DNA of 44,226 bases from Nitrososphaeria archaeon (lineage in GTDB: Archaea > Thermoproteota > Nitrososphaeria > Conexivisphaerales > DTJL01). Both the position numbers and the translations under genes were made by a program. Positions 31,253 through 40,343 of the stretch are shown piece by piece (position 1 is the first letter of the stretch; each line of letters opens with the position of its first letter). The stretch is taken from assembly GCA_029775965.1 (NCBI GenBank), contig JARVJU010000016.1:1-44226 (forward strand), given 5' to 3'. The notes beneath the pieces were generated by a model, which saw only the letters and a list, made by a program, of their open reading frames with translations, searched no databases and was not told where the DNA came from.

Positions 31253-32521
31253 GTGCTGATCGTGCAAAAGTGGGACTCGGTAGCAATGCATAGAGTGAGA
31301 CGTCTGCTAGCGGAGCTTGGGAGCAAACAAGGAAGAGGCACAGAACTAATATCACTATACATTCCACCTAAGAAACCACTATATGATGTCATTAATAATC
31401 TTAGAGAAGAGGCAGGTACAGCTTCTAATATCAAAAGTGATACAACAAGGAATCATGTTTTGGACGCCCTAACAAGAGTTACTCAAAGACTGAAATTGTA
31501 TAAAACAGTTCCTGAGAACGGTCTTGTCATATTCTGCGGGGCGTTACCGGTATCAGGGCCTAATACTGAGACTATCCAGATTTTTGAAATCGTTCCTCCA
31601 AGACCCATAAACACGTATCTTTATCGATGTGATGATCACTTTCACTTGGATCTCCTCAGACAAACACTACGTGAAGAGGAGACAATAGGAATCCTTTCTA
31701 TAGACACAGCAGAAGCAGCACTAGGTAGGCTTGTTGGGGATGCTATTCAAGTGGTAGAAGTATTGACATCAGGAATAGCGGGAAAACACAGGCAGGGAGG
31801 ACAATCAGCCAGAAGATTTGAAAGATTAAGAGAAAATGAAATTAACGACTTCTTTACAAGAGTAGCTACACATGCAAACAAAACATTCATCGATGAAACG
31901 CCTGTACAAAAGTTAATTGTAGGAGGACCCGGACCCACCAAAGACATATTCTATAAAGGGAATTATCTCGACTATAGATTGCAGAAAGCTGTAATAGCTG
32001 TAATAGATACATCATATACAGGAGAAGAAGGAATAAGAGAAATAGTTCAAAGAGCTACGCCTATATTACAGGATGTAAGACTTGTCCAAGAGGATAACTT
32101 GGTTGATAAATTTATAGCCGAAGCATCAAAAGAGTATGGGTTAGCAGTATATGGTCTTAACAATGTGATAGACGCGTTAAATAATAACTCAGCTGGCACG
32201 ATAATTATATCTGAGCAACTGGACCTGTGGTATCTTTTGTTCAAATGTAGAAAATGTGGAAATACTGTCGAGAAATTCGTAAAAAGGGAAGACATCTTTG
32301 CCACGCAAACACAGCAATCAGATACACAATGTAAGGTATGTGGATCCAAGGACTGGGACATGCAACAGCAAGATATAGTTGACTTCATATCCGATAAAGC
32401 ACTAGCAACAGGAGCCCAAGTTGAGGTCATTTCAGGCAAGACCGAGCATGGACAAATGTTCAACAGCTTCGGAGGGATAGGGGCTTTACTACGATATCGG
32501 CCCAAAAACCCAAACTCCTAG
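31253..32521 (+). CDS. prf1: Peptide chain release factor aRF1
   Basis: 422 residues; the likely start is ATG 31286 (MHRVRRLLAELGSKQGRGTE, 411 residues), with GTG 31253 possible. It reads all three stop codons and releases the peptide. NIKS decoding motif near residue 59, GGQ catalytic motif near 181 (RQGGQSARRF), and a C-terminal domain with CRKCGN...CKVCGS zinc-type pairs. Class I factor of the eukaryote/archaeal type. Eight bases separate it from valS. Confidence 0.92.
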   Translation: MLIVQKWDSVAMHRVRRLLAELGSKQGRGTELISLYIPPKKPLYDVINNLREEAGTASNIKSDTTRNHVLDALTRVTQRLKLYKTVPENGLVIFCGALPVSGPNTETIQIFEIVPPRPINTYLYRCDDHFHLDLLRQTLREEETIGILSIDTAEAALGRLVGDAIQVVEVLTSGIAGKHRQGGQSARRFERLRENEINDFFTRVATHANKTFIDETPVQKLIVGGPGPTKDIFYKGNYLDYRLQKAVIAVIDTSYTGEEGIREIVQRATPILQDVRLVQEDNLVDKFIAEASKEYGLAVYGLNNVIDALNNNSAGTIIISEQLDLWYLLFKCRKCGNTVEKFVKREDIFATQTQQSDTQCKVCGSKDWDMQQQDIVDFISDKALATGAQVEVISGKTEHGQMFNSFGGIGALLRYRPKNPNS

Positions 32522-32528
32522 CAAATGA

Positions 32529-34919
32529 ATGATTTTCATGGTGAAACCTATGACCGAGACAACACATAATCCACCTTTCATAGAAAAGAGATGGTCAGCA
32601 AGACTTGAAGAAGATATTCTCACATCTTGGAAAGAGCAGAATCTGTACAAATTTCAGAAGAATTCTCCTAACCCAGTTTTTAGCATCGATACGCCACCAC
32701 CCTACATAAATACACCCATTCACATAGGCCAAGCATACACATACACATGGATGGATGCCATAGCAAGATACAAAAGAATGAAAGGATACAACGTATTATT
32801 TCCGTTGGGGCTAGACAGGAACGGTCTTCCCATTGAAACACAAATAGAAAAACAATTCAAAATCAGTATCTTGGATACTCCTAGAGATCAATTTATACTT
32901 AAAGCTAGGGAACTGCTAAACAAAGCAGGCAAGGAATCAATTGACATATTATATCGTTTAGGGCACAGCTACAACGAATGGGAAAAGAAATATGATATAG
33001 GAGGAAGCTATGAAACCGATGATCCAGAATACAGGAGACTCACTCAAGAGACATTTCTAAGGCTATATACACAAGGACTTATTTACGAAGGGGAAAAAAC
33101 GAGCAACTATTGCTTATCATGTCATACGGCAATATCTGATGCGGAAGTTGAGTATACAGAAGAAAATACCACTCTAAACTACATAAAGTTCAAGATCGGA
33201 GCACAAGAGGATATAGTTGTAGCAACAACCAGACCAGAACTTCTTCCTGCTTGCAAACTGATCATATTTAACCCTGCAGATACAAGATACTCTAGCCTTA
33301 GTGGTAAGACAGCAATTGTACCAATTTTCAATCACCAAGTAAAGATAGTCCCTCATCCATCAGCAAAAATGGACTTTGGTACAGGATTAGTCATGATATG
33401 TAGCTATGGGGACTATACAGATATCAGGATCCTCAAAGAATTCAATATCAAGCCTACTTACGTACTAGATAAGAACGGACGGATGAACGAAAACGCGGGG
33501 CCATATAAAGATCTTACAGTGCAAGAAGCCAAAGAGAAAATTCTGATAGACCTTGATAAACTAGGAGCCTTGGTTAAGTCTGAGAAGATATTGCATCGTA
33601 AACCTATATGCTGGCGTAGCAAAACACCAATAGAATTTATTCCCACACGTGAAATTTACCTCAGACAGACAGATGCCAAGGAGAAACTTGTTGACATTGC
33701 AAAACAAATGGAGTTCTACAGCCCAGAGAGTCAGATCTTACTTCTCGATTGGATAAATAGCATTTCGTCCGATTGGGTATTGTCTAGAACAAGGTTTTAT
33801 GGAACCGAAATTCCCTTGTGGTACTGCAAAAGATGTGGTGAGACCATAGTTCCAGAACCAGGCAGGTATTATATTCCATGGAAAGAGCCACCACCAGTAA
33901 AAAAATGTCCAAAGTGTGGAGGCGATGAGTTTAGAGGGGAAGAAAGAATACTTGACACCTGGTTTGACTCAAGCAGTAGCCAGCAATACATCCTAGGTTA
34001 CCTCTGGGATAAGAACTTCTTCACAAAGAACTATCCTTGTACCCTTCGGCCACAAGGGAAAGAAATTGTCAGATCATGGCTATACTTCACTCTTCTCAAG
34101 TCGTATCTTCTGTTTGGAAGAGCACCATTTCGTCATGTATGGATTAATTATCATGTTGTTGACGAGAAAGGTGAAAAAATGAGTAAAAGCTTAGGCAACG
34201 TCATAGACCCTAAACAGATATTGACCAATTACGGAGCAGAAGCATTCAGGTTATGGATATTTCTAGAGGGAAACATTGCAAAAGGAGACATTAGATACTC
34301 AAAGGAGAGATTAGAAGGAAACGCAAAATTCCTAACAAAAATACTAAACATAGCAAGATTGATATCTTATTTCCCCTATTCTGACACAGAACCGAAAACA
34401 CCAACAGATGTATGGATCCGCTCCGAGTTAAACAATACAATCGCTAAGGCTGTGCAGAGTTTCGAACATTATGATGTTAATGCGGCCGCGTTATCAATCA
34501 GATACTTTACATGGAACATCTTTGCCGATCACTATATTGAAATGGTTAAAACTAGAGCATATGGAGGACCGGGCATAAGCACCGAAGAACAAAAGTCCGC
34601 TTGGTCGTCTCTTCATAATGTATTCAAAGTAATATTAGTTCTCCTAGCACCAATTCTGCCATTTATTACGGATTATGTATGGACCAAGATGTATACAAAG
34701 GAAACCATTCATAAACAGAAATACCCGGATCCCGGAAACGTAACAGACTACCTAGACAGAACCGACCAAATACTTCAGTTTAATTCCGAAATCTGGAACC
34801 GAAAGAAAGCAAGCGGGCTTTCATTAAAAGATCCTGTTCAAGTAGAAATACCCAGAAGCTTACAACCCTTTAGCAAAGATCTACTACTCATGCATAGAAT
34901 ACAAAAAACACAAAGCTAA
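32529..34919 (+). CDS. valS: Valyl-tRNA synthetase
   Basis: 796 residues, archaeal short form. It charges tRNA-Val. HIGQ signature (about residue 64) in TPIHIGQAYTYTWMDAIARY, an editing domain (about 180-400), the zinc-type CKRCGE...CPKCGG, LDTWFDSSS, RPQGKEIVRSWLYFTLLKSY and catalytic GEKMSKSLGNVIDP (about 549). The RPQGxEIVRSW block favours Val over Ile and Leu. The C-terminal tRNA-binding domain is short. ATG at 32529 or a few codons later (32538 GTG, 32550 ATG). Follows prf1, so a translation operon. Confidence 0.9.
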   Translation: MIFMVKPMTETTHNPPFIEKRWSARLEEDILTSWKEQNLYKFQKNSPNPVFSIDTPPPYINTPIHIGQAYTYTWMDAIARYKRMKGYNVLFPLGLDRNGLPIETQIEKQFKISILDTPRDQFILKARELLNKAGKESIDILYRLGHSYNEWEKKYDIGGSYETDDPEYRRLTQETFLRLYTQGLIYEGEKTSNYCLSCHTAISDAEVEYTEENTTLNYIKFKIGAQEDIVVATTRPELLPACKLIIFNPADTRYSSLSGKTAIVPIFNHQVKIVPHPSAKMDFGTGLVMICSYGDYTDIRILKEFNIKPTYVLDKNGRMNENAGPYKDLTVQEAKEKILIDLDKLGALVKSEKILHRKPICWRSKTPIEFIPTREIYLRQTDAKEKLVDIAKQMEFYSPESQILLLDWINSISSDWVLSRTRFYGTEIPLWYCKRCGETIVPEPGRYYIPWKEPPPVKKCPKCGGDEFRGEERILDTWFDSSSSQQYILGYLWDKNFFTKNYPCTLRPQGKEIVRSWLYFTLLKSYLLFGRAPFRHVWINYHVVDEKGEKMSKSLGNVIDPKQILTNYGAEAFRLWIFLEGNIAKGDIRYSKERLEGNAKFLTKILNIARLISYFPYSDTEPKTPTDVWIRSELNNTIAKAVQSFEHYDVNAAALSIRYFTWNIFADHYIEMVKTRAYGGPGISTEEQKSAWSSLHNVFKVILVLLAPILPFITDYVWTKMYTKETIHKQKYPDPGNVTDYLDRTDQILQFNSEIWNRKKASGLSLKDPVQVEIPRSLQPFSKDLLLMHRIQKTQS

Positions 34920-34963
34920 AGCTAACCATCTTCTTTTATATATTCGCAGAATGAATTTATGTT

Positions 34964-35950
34964 ATGAACAGCCTAACGACTTTAACCCTTATCTTTAGCT
35001 TAGTGATTACATTTTTTGCATCATACCTGTTCACAAACGCAGCAGAATACATTCAAGCAAGAAAACACCTCACATCATCATTCATCGGTTCTATACTATC
35101 GCCATTATTTACATCGATCCCCGAAGCGATAATTTTCTTGATAGCAATACTGTTTTATAAAGAGACGGCAGGAGAAGAAATAGGTATTGGGACGCTTATA
35201 GGTCAACCTTTCATGGCTTCAACAATTTCCTACACTTTAGTTCTTCTTTCTGTTATCTTGGGCTACAAAGCAAAACGGAGAAGCAGTACCAAGTTACAAA
35301 TTCAATCTAGTCTGGCTCTTCCCTTTGCGATCATAACCTTTCTTTTTCCTCTAATAATTATACCATCTATATTAGATGTGCCTTTCATTCATGAGATTCT
35401 TGCTATATTACTAATAACCACATACATTTTGTTTGGTATATCAACTTACAGGGAGGCAGCACCAGAAACAATTGAGGAAGTTATTCCACACCTTAATTTC
35501 ATAATGAAACCAGACGCAGCCGCGTTAACGCAACTAATCATTTCTTCTATAACCTTATACTTGGGAGGGAACCTTATGATTAGTTCAATATCTAATCTCT
35601 CAAGGGACTTAAGTATCAACCCCCTATCATTTTCCATTATTATCATCCCTTTAGGTACTGCCATTCCAGAAACGATGACAGCAATAATATGGAGTTTTAA
35701 AGGAAAAGACACGTTAGCAATATCGTCTTTAGTCGGTGAAAAGATACTCTACAGTACTATCTATCCAGCCATAGGAATTTTGACAACGACTTGGATTTTA
35801 AACTACCTAGCTTACACAAGTATCCTTATAACTACAGCAGTCTCTCTTATTTTATGGCAGTTCATAAGAAGAGGTTACCTCCCCAAACCCGTACTCGCAG
35901 CAGGTTTGCCTATGTTTGTACTTTTTATCATATTACTATACATTTCTTGA
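34964..35950 (+). CDS. Calcium/cation exchanger (CaCA family)
   Basis: 328 residues with about ten transmembrane helices in two inverted halves. Each half has the alpha-repeat motif: SPLFTSIPEAIIFLIAILF (about 44-62) and PLGTAIPETMTAIIWSFKG (about 222-240), carrying the ion-binding Glu in PE. This is the Na+/Ca2+ or H+/Ca2+ antiporter fold of the plasma membrane. The ion cannot be set from sequence. It stands 44 bp after valS with an AT-rich promoter-like stretch (TTTTATATAT). Confidence 0.75.
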   Translation: MNSLTTLTLIFSLVITFFASYLFTNAAEYIQARKHLTSSFIGSILSPLFTSIPEAIIFLIAILFYKETAGEEIGIGTLIGQPFMASTISYTLVLLSVILGYKAKRRSSTKLQIQSSLALPFAIITFLFPLIIIPSILDVPFIHEILAILLITTYILFGISTYREAAPETIEEVIPHLNFIMKPDAAALTQLIISSITLYLGGNLMISSISNLSRDLSINPLSFSIIIIPLGTAIPETMTAIIWSFKGKDTLAISSLVGEKILYSTIYPAIGILTTTWILNYLAYTSILITTAVSLILWQFIRRGYLPKPVLAAGLPMFVLFIILLYIS

Positions 35951-36224
35951 TGGATTTCACAAGTGCTAAATTACTAAGCAAGATACTGACACTAACAAAC
36001 TAAACTAACAACCATCTGCTAAATATATACCTTCAACTTTCCCCCATTAGCACGTGATTCATTCGTCAAATATTAACAACAAATCAAAGTCACAGGAAGC
36101 TAAACCGCATACATCCTGCTATGACAAGAACGTTTTAGCAGTCTTCACTACCTAAACCCCCGGAGACACGCAATTATATCTGTATATGTTAAACTTAAAT
36201 CTCCATAACCACACCCCATATAAC

Positions 36225-36386
36225 ATGTTCACTATAATATGCTCCAACTGCAAGACGAAAATATATTCAGGCGACGAAGTCAGATCACCAAAGCAGGTTT
36301 TAAGACTTTACAAAGGAAAATGCAAAAAATGTGGTGCTGACCTTGACCCCGAAGACTTTACTCTTGAAGTAAACGAACTATCATAG
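36225..36386 (+). CDS. Small zinc-ribbon protein
   Basis: 53 residues from ATG 36225 (the frame opens at 36186). CSNCKTKIYSGDEV followed by KGKCKKCGADLDPEDF gives two CxxC knuckles 26 residues apart. Function unknown; nucleic-acid or protein binding is usual. The last six bases overlap the end of prs on the other strand. Gene-free DNA of about 270 bp precedes it. Confidence 0.65.
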   Translation: MFTIICSNCKTKIYSGDEVRSPKQVLRLYKGKCKKCGADLDPEDFTLEVNELS

Positions 36387-37268
36387 CTCCTGACGTATGG
36401 CATCAGCTATCAAAGGAGCCACTGTAACCAACGCATATGGATTAGGAACAGAGTCAGAAGTAACAATATAATCAACTCCCGCATCCTGCAACCTTTCATA
36501 CGATCCTTCAGCAAATAATCCATGAGTAACTAATGCTATAATTCTTCTTGCTCCAAGAAGCTTCAAATTCTTTGATATAGTGGCCAAAGTTCCACCAGTA
36601 CTCACCATATCGTCTACTAGAAGTATATCCTTACCAGCCGGAGATATATCTCCTAAATGGATAATAACGTCGTTATCTCCCATTCTTTTCTTCTCTGCTA
36701 CCTTAAATTCAGCATTCAATTCAGAGGCCACTTTATATGCCCATTGTGATGCTTCTTCATCGGGAGCTACAATAATGGGGTTCGTAGCATTCAGCATTTC
36801 TTTAGCATAGTGGGCAAGATTTGGCATAGCAGAAATGTTATGAGCAGGTATATTGAACAACTCTTTCAACCCAGCCAACCTATGCAAATGAGGGTCTACA
36901 ACAAAAACCTCAGACGTGTCAAATGTCTCAATCATCCAGCTGACGACTTTGGAGCTGACGACTTCTCCATCCTTAAATCTCTGATCTTGTCGCAAGTATG
37001 CTAAGTATGGAAAGACCCCCAATATACGTCGAGCACCAAACTCTAATAATGTTCTAACCATGAAACCATACTCTGTTATAAGCGAATCAGGATTCTTGTA
37101 TAAAGACTGAATCACAACTACATCCTCACCATCTATACGTTCTGCGAATCTAATGTATCTTTCACCATCAGGAAACATTCTAACTTCTGTAGTTAACTGT
37201 TTGCAACTTAGCTCTTTGGCCACTAAAAAACCCAAATGATTAGACGCAGACCCAGATACAACTATCAT
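36381..37268 (-). CDS. prs: Ribose-phosphate pyrophosphokinase
   Basis: 295 residues from ATG 37268 (an upstream ATG at 37301 would add a hydrophobic stretch not seen in the family). Makes PRPP from ribose 5-phosphate and ATP. VVSGSASNHLGFLVAKELSC, FPDGERYIRF, PYLAYLRQDQRFKDGE, VVDPHLHR, and the PRPP loop ILLVDDMVSTGGTLATISKN near 215. Archaeal single-domain pair, full length. Confidence 0.92.
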   Translation of the reverse strand: MIVVSGSASNHLGFLVAKELSCKQLTTEVRMFPDGERYIRFAERIDGEDVVVIQSLYKNPDSLITEYGFMVRTLLEFGARRILGVFPYLAYLRQDQRFKDGEVVSSKVVSWMIETFDTSEVFVVDPHLHRLAGLKELFNIPAHNISAMPNLAHYAKEMLNATNPIIVAPDEEASQWAYKVASELNAEFKVAEKKRMGDNDVIIHLGDISPAGKDILLVDDMVSTGGTLATISKNLKLLGARRIIALVTHGLFAEGSYERLQDAGVDYIVTSDSVPNPYALVTVAPLIADAIRQEL

Positions 37269-37585
37269 GCATCCAACCTGAAAAAATATAATTAAAAACA
37301 TGTTGTTCCAGTCCAGTTGTAAACGATACTACCTACATTCCTGCGCGCTGACGTGAATCTTAAGAACCTTGTACACGAATAAGGAACCGAGCACCTCAAA
37401 CAAAACAACTCATTTTATTATTAAACATGTAAAACTAAAACAAATGTGAGTATCATAACGCTGGGCTACATGTAGAGCAGGCAAATAGAGAATACACAAA
37501 TAGAACATCTCGCGTCCGCCAACAGCTTCCCGTATCAAACATTACAACAATAATTAAATAACGTACATTCAGATGCTCACGCAGA

Positions 37586-37686
37586 GCCTCGGTAGCTCAG
37601 CTGGTAGAGCAACAGTCTTGTAAGTAATCATCCAAGAAAGCTGTGGGTCGAGGGATCGAAATGCTAACGATAAGCCCTCCCGAGGC
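37586..37686 (+). tRNA. tRNA-Thr(TGT) with anticodon-loop and T-loop introns
   Basis: Acceptor GCCTCGG/CCGAGGC, D-stem GCTC/GAGC, anticodon stem ACAGT/GCTGT with loop CTTGTAA. The first intron (37623-37638, 16 nt) is at 37/38: exon CTTG pairs with CAAG, bulges TAA and AAA. The second (37661-37673, 13 nt) lies in the T-loop at about 59/60: exon ATCG pairs with CGAT, bulges AAA and AAG, loop TGCTAA. The mature T-loop is ATCGAAG, with A in place of the near-invariant T54. Confidence 0.88.
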
Positions 37687-37735
37687 TCTTAAGACTGTTA
37701 TACAACGAAGAGTATCAGTTTCAAAGCGTTTATAC

Positions 37736-38287
37736 GTGACCAAGGAACAATGTTTTCTGAGATTGAAACCCATAGATATAACGAAGTCCTATAGATTGTT
37801 TTATCCAGCCGTACCAGCTATTGTCTGCGCCAAGCACATGAAAACAGTAGCTGCGATGCCAGTTATATCTATGGTTATTCTTTCACACAATCCACCTAAA
37901 CTCGGGCTTGCAATTTCACCAAGACATCTTACTTATACAATACTTACTCAAAGCCAGAGATTCTCAGTTTGTTTGCTTGACAGGCGGAATGTTAGGGAAG
38001 TAGAAAAACTCGGCACCACGGCAGGCATATTAGGAGAGGATAAGCTTTTGCAATCAGGCTTGCGATACCACATGACGGAGGATTTACATGTACCTGTGCC
38101 AGATACTTCGGTGGCTGCTTTAGAGTGCAGATTGCAGGAAGACATTAATTATGGAGATCATAACCTGATTGTAGGCACCATACATAACGGGTGGGCCACT
38201 GATGACTTTGACGAATATTGGAAATTCAACACATATCATCCTATACTATATACAGGGATTCATAATGGATTTACCACTTATATCTAG
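37736..38287 (+). CDS. Flavin reductase-like FMN-binding protein
   Basis: 183 residues from GTG 37736. The frame is open back to 37643, but that would overlap the tRNA. Domain pattern of the flavin reductase-like family: RLFYPAVPAIVCAKH, VISMVILSHNPPKLGLAISP (the FMN-contacting strand), SVCLLDRRNVREVEKLGTT and HNLIVGTIHNGWA. Members bind FMN and reduce flavins or other acceptors. Family likely, substrate unknown. Confidence 0.75.
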   Translation: MTKEQCFLRLKPIDITKSYRLFYPAVPAIVCAKHMKTVAAMPVISMVILSHNPPKLGLAISPRHLTYTILTQSQRFSVCLLDRRNVREVEKLGTTAGILGEDKLLQSGLRYHMTEDLHVPVPDTSVAALECRLQEDINYGDHNLIVGTIHNGWATDDFDEYWKFNTYHPILYTGIHNGFTTYI

Positions 38288-38373
38288 GATAACAAACCGG
38301 ATAAATCGTCTTTATGCAATTGTTGTAAACTCTTAAATTGTGCCTAAAAACTCCCATGATGAGCCCCGGTTTT

Positions 38374-38479
38374 GCCCCGGTACGAAATAAGCTGGAAAGC
38401 ATAGCGGCCTAATGCGCTTCCTTGGTAGGTGAAAAACACATAAAGGAAGAGACCGCGAGTTCAAATCTCGCCCGGGGCT
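38374..38479 (+). tRNA. tRNA-Thr(GGT) with two introns and CCA encoded
   Basis: T-arm GCGAG/CTCGC, anticodon stem CTTCC/GGAAG, loop TTGGTAA, D-arm GCAT-AGCGGCCTA-ATGC, discriminator T followed by encoded CCA (38480-38482). A 16-nt insert (38383-38398, ambiguous by a base) sits between acceptor and D-stem and another (38428-38443) at 37/38. The acceptor strand GCCCCGG occurs twice, at 38363 and 38374. Using the first copy gives a 27-nt insert instead and extends pairing with GGGGCTC, so the true 5' end is uncertain. Confidence 0.82.
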
Positions 38480-38493
38480 CCAAACCATCATAA

Positions 38494-39180
38494 TCATTTA
38501 TGCCTTAATATGATATATCCATAAATCACAGCAGCAAAAGCAGCTCCTATAAAATCACCTATCCAGTATACGTACCAATTTGACAACATACCAGAGATAA
38601 GTGCAGGACCTATTTCCCTAGCTGGATTCATCGCCGCTCCTGTAAACGGGCCTCCAACCAATGCATCTGCAGTCACAGCCAGTCCTATTCCAAATCCACC
38701 AATTTTAGGCGCACGTTCATCTACGGCAGTACCAAAAACAACAAAAATAAGGATAAATGTCATAATGGCTTCCAAGACTATTCCTTCAAAAATTGATATT
38801 GAAGCATTCAGCTGAGGAGTTCCCCAAGCGACAGGATTACCATATTCAGGTGGTAAAGATAGCTTTAGTAGAGCAGCAGCTATTATAGCACCACCCACTT
38901 GACAAAAACCATAAACCAGAGCAGTCTTTGCAGAAATCTTCCTCGCTAAGAATAATGCAAGAGAAACCGCAGGATTAATATTACCGCCTGAAACATTCAT
39001 TGTTGCAGAAACAGCCAACGCTAACGCCAATCCATTAGCCAGTGCTCCTATCATCAAAGATTCTCCTGCCGAAGCTGTAAGAATATATGTAGCGACAGAA
39101 GAACCAGCACCGACAAACGTTAAAAGGAATGTCCCAAGTGCTTCAGCCAGAGCACGTTTCCCGAGCGATTCATATACCAT
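38494..39180 (-). CDS. Aquaporin / glycerol facilitator family channel
   Basis: 228 residues, six transmembrane helices. Two NPA motifs: SGGNINPAVSLALFLARK (about 64-81) and FTGAAMNPAREIGPALI (about 174-190), which meet in the pore. GTFLLTFVGAGSSVA in the first helix. Moves water or small neutral solutes across the membrane. Met at 39180; single gene between two tRNAs. Confidence 0.9.
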   Translation of the reverse strand: MVYESLGKRALAEALGTFLLTFVGAGSSVATYILTASAGESLMIGALANGLALALAVSATMNVSGGNINPAVSLALFLARKISAKTALVYGFCQVGGAIIAAALLKLSLPPEYGNPVAWGTPQLNASISIFEGIVLEAIMTFILIFVVFGTAVDERAPKIGGFGIGLAVTADALVGGPFTGAAMNPAREIGPALISGMLSNWYVYWIGDFIGAAFAAVIYGYIILRHK

Positions 39181-39296
39181 GGCATTTCTTTAGATACCTT
39201 CTCACTTAAGGCTTTTGAGAATATAATTAATAATTCTAACCATTAATTTGTTTCGGCTAAATAACCCTTAAAAACTCTACAATAACACGAGGTTCA

Positions 39297-39371
39297 GGGG
39301 TCGTGGGCTAGCCTGGTCTACGCTACCAGCCTTGGGCGCTGGTGATCGGCGGTTCAAATCCGCCCGGCCCC
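39297..39371 (+). tRNA. tRNA-Pro(TGG), no intron
   Basis: Acceptor GGGGTCG/CGGCCCC with one G-T pair, anticodon stem CCAGC/GCTGG, loop CTTGGGC, T-arm GGCGG/CCGCC, discriminator A. It is the only uninterrupted tRNA here. Its 3' end runs into a truncated gene, which makes it a possible old integration site. Confidence 0.93.
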
Positions 39372-39382
39372 ACACCACGGAG
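39369..39382 (+). repeat. Scar repeat copy 1 (CCCACACCACGGAG)
   Basis: Begins in the last bases of tRNA-Pro and ends where the truncated GDPD frame starts. An identical copy lies at 40589 and a 13/14 copy at 42091. Confidence 0.6.
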
Positions 39383-39540
39383 CTGATGATGTAAAAATAG
39401 TTCATGATAATAATCTTAAGATAGGAGTGTGGACTCCTGATGACGAAGTAGAAATAAAAAGGTACTATGATATGGGTGTTGATGACATAACTTCAGATTT
39501 GCCAAATCTATTTTCAGGGATTTCCCTGCAGGCAGGGTAA
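39382..39540 (+). pseudogene. Glycerophosphodiester phosphodiesterase C-terminal fragment
   Basis: About 52 residues ending at a TAA. VHDNNLKIGVWTPDDEVEIK followed by YYDMGVDDITSDLPNLF is the last beta-alpha unit of GDPD TIM-barrel enzymes (consensus KVNVWTVND...GVDGIITDYP). All catalytic residues, which lie upstream in the family, are missing. The frame starts right at the tRNA-Pro 3' end, so the gene was cut there. Confidence 0.7.
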
Positions 39541-39603
39541 TACAGTTAGCAATATCCATGGGTTTCATCACAAACTATGGGGAGGCAGTGGTTTGAATTT
39601 GCC

Positions 39604-40287
39604 CTAGGCTACCTTATTCTCTCTCAGAATCAACCATGATACTAGTCCAACTGCAAGTAAAGATAAAAAGGAAATTTTAAATATGTTATTCGAAAAGAAA
39701 ATACTTCCTATCAAAGGGGAAAATATGAACAAATATAAAATTTCGCTCTTTATCCCGTCGCCAATATTCAAGACAGACAATTTACCGTTATATCTTTTGA
39801 ATGACGGCATAAATGCTGGTACGCTTGATTTGTATTTTCTGTAGACTTCGCCATAATACTCCATTAGGTATTTTTCTTCAGCTTGCATAAGGAAATATAT
39901 TACTGCTGCAAGCGCTGCCATTAAAAAAAATGAAGACTGTATGCTCAGAAGTGGCACAAAACCTAGACTCATCATCATACTGCCAGTATAAAGCGGATTC
40001 CTGATGTATGAATAGGGACCTGATGTGATTAGCTGTTCTCCATGCAGATCAGCTGAATGAACTACGGATGCGCCGATGTATGAAGATGCCCAAACTCGTA
40101 GCAGCCACCCTGCAACACCTATAAGTGAAAACACTATTGCGATATCTTGGATTAAATTAATGTTAAAAAATTTGTGCAAGTCAGCTAATATAGAAGACGA
40201 GCTAAAGCTGAAAGCTACAATATATATAATGACAAATAGTGCCCTGCGGTGCTTGAATATCATGTTTTCTAGTTTACCCATAGACAC
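39604..40287 (-). CDS. Isoprenylcysteine carboxyl methyltransferase-like membrane protein
   Basis: 227 residues, about six transmembrane helices. GPYSYIRNPLYTGSMMMSLG (about 90-109) and AEEKYLMEYYGEVYRKYKSS (about 137-156) are the SAM-binding motifs of the ICMT/phospholipid methyltransferase group. It probably methylates a membrane lipid or isoprenoid; archaea lack prenylated Ras-like targets. It extends to within about 60 bp of the GDPD fragment. Confidence 0.75.
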   Translation of the reverse strand: MSMGKLENMIFKHRRALFVIIYIVAFSFSSSSILADLHKFFNINLIQDIAIVFSLIGVAGWLLRVWASSYIGASVVHSADLHGEQLITSGPYSYIRNPLYTGSMMMSLGFVPLLSIQSSFFLMAALAAVIYFLMQAEEKYLMEYYGEVYRKYKSSVPAFMPSFKRYNGKLSVLNIGDGIKSEILYLFIFSPLIGSIFFSNNIFKISFLSLLAVGLVSWLILRENKVA

Positions 40288-40343
40288 AGCCTAAAAAACG
40301 CTTAATAAAAATTTTATACTAATATGGGCTTTGGGAAACGGTG

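Noticed and set aside
37643-37735. Upstream start for the flavin reductase-like gene
   Set aside because: It would translate the 3' half of tRNA-Thr, including its T-loop intron.
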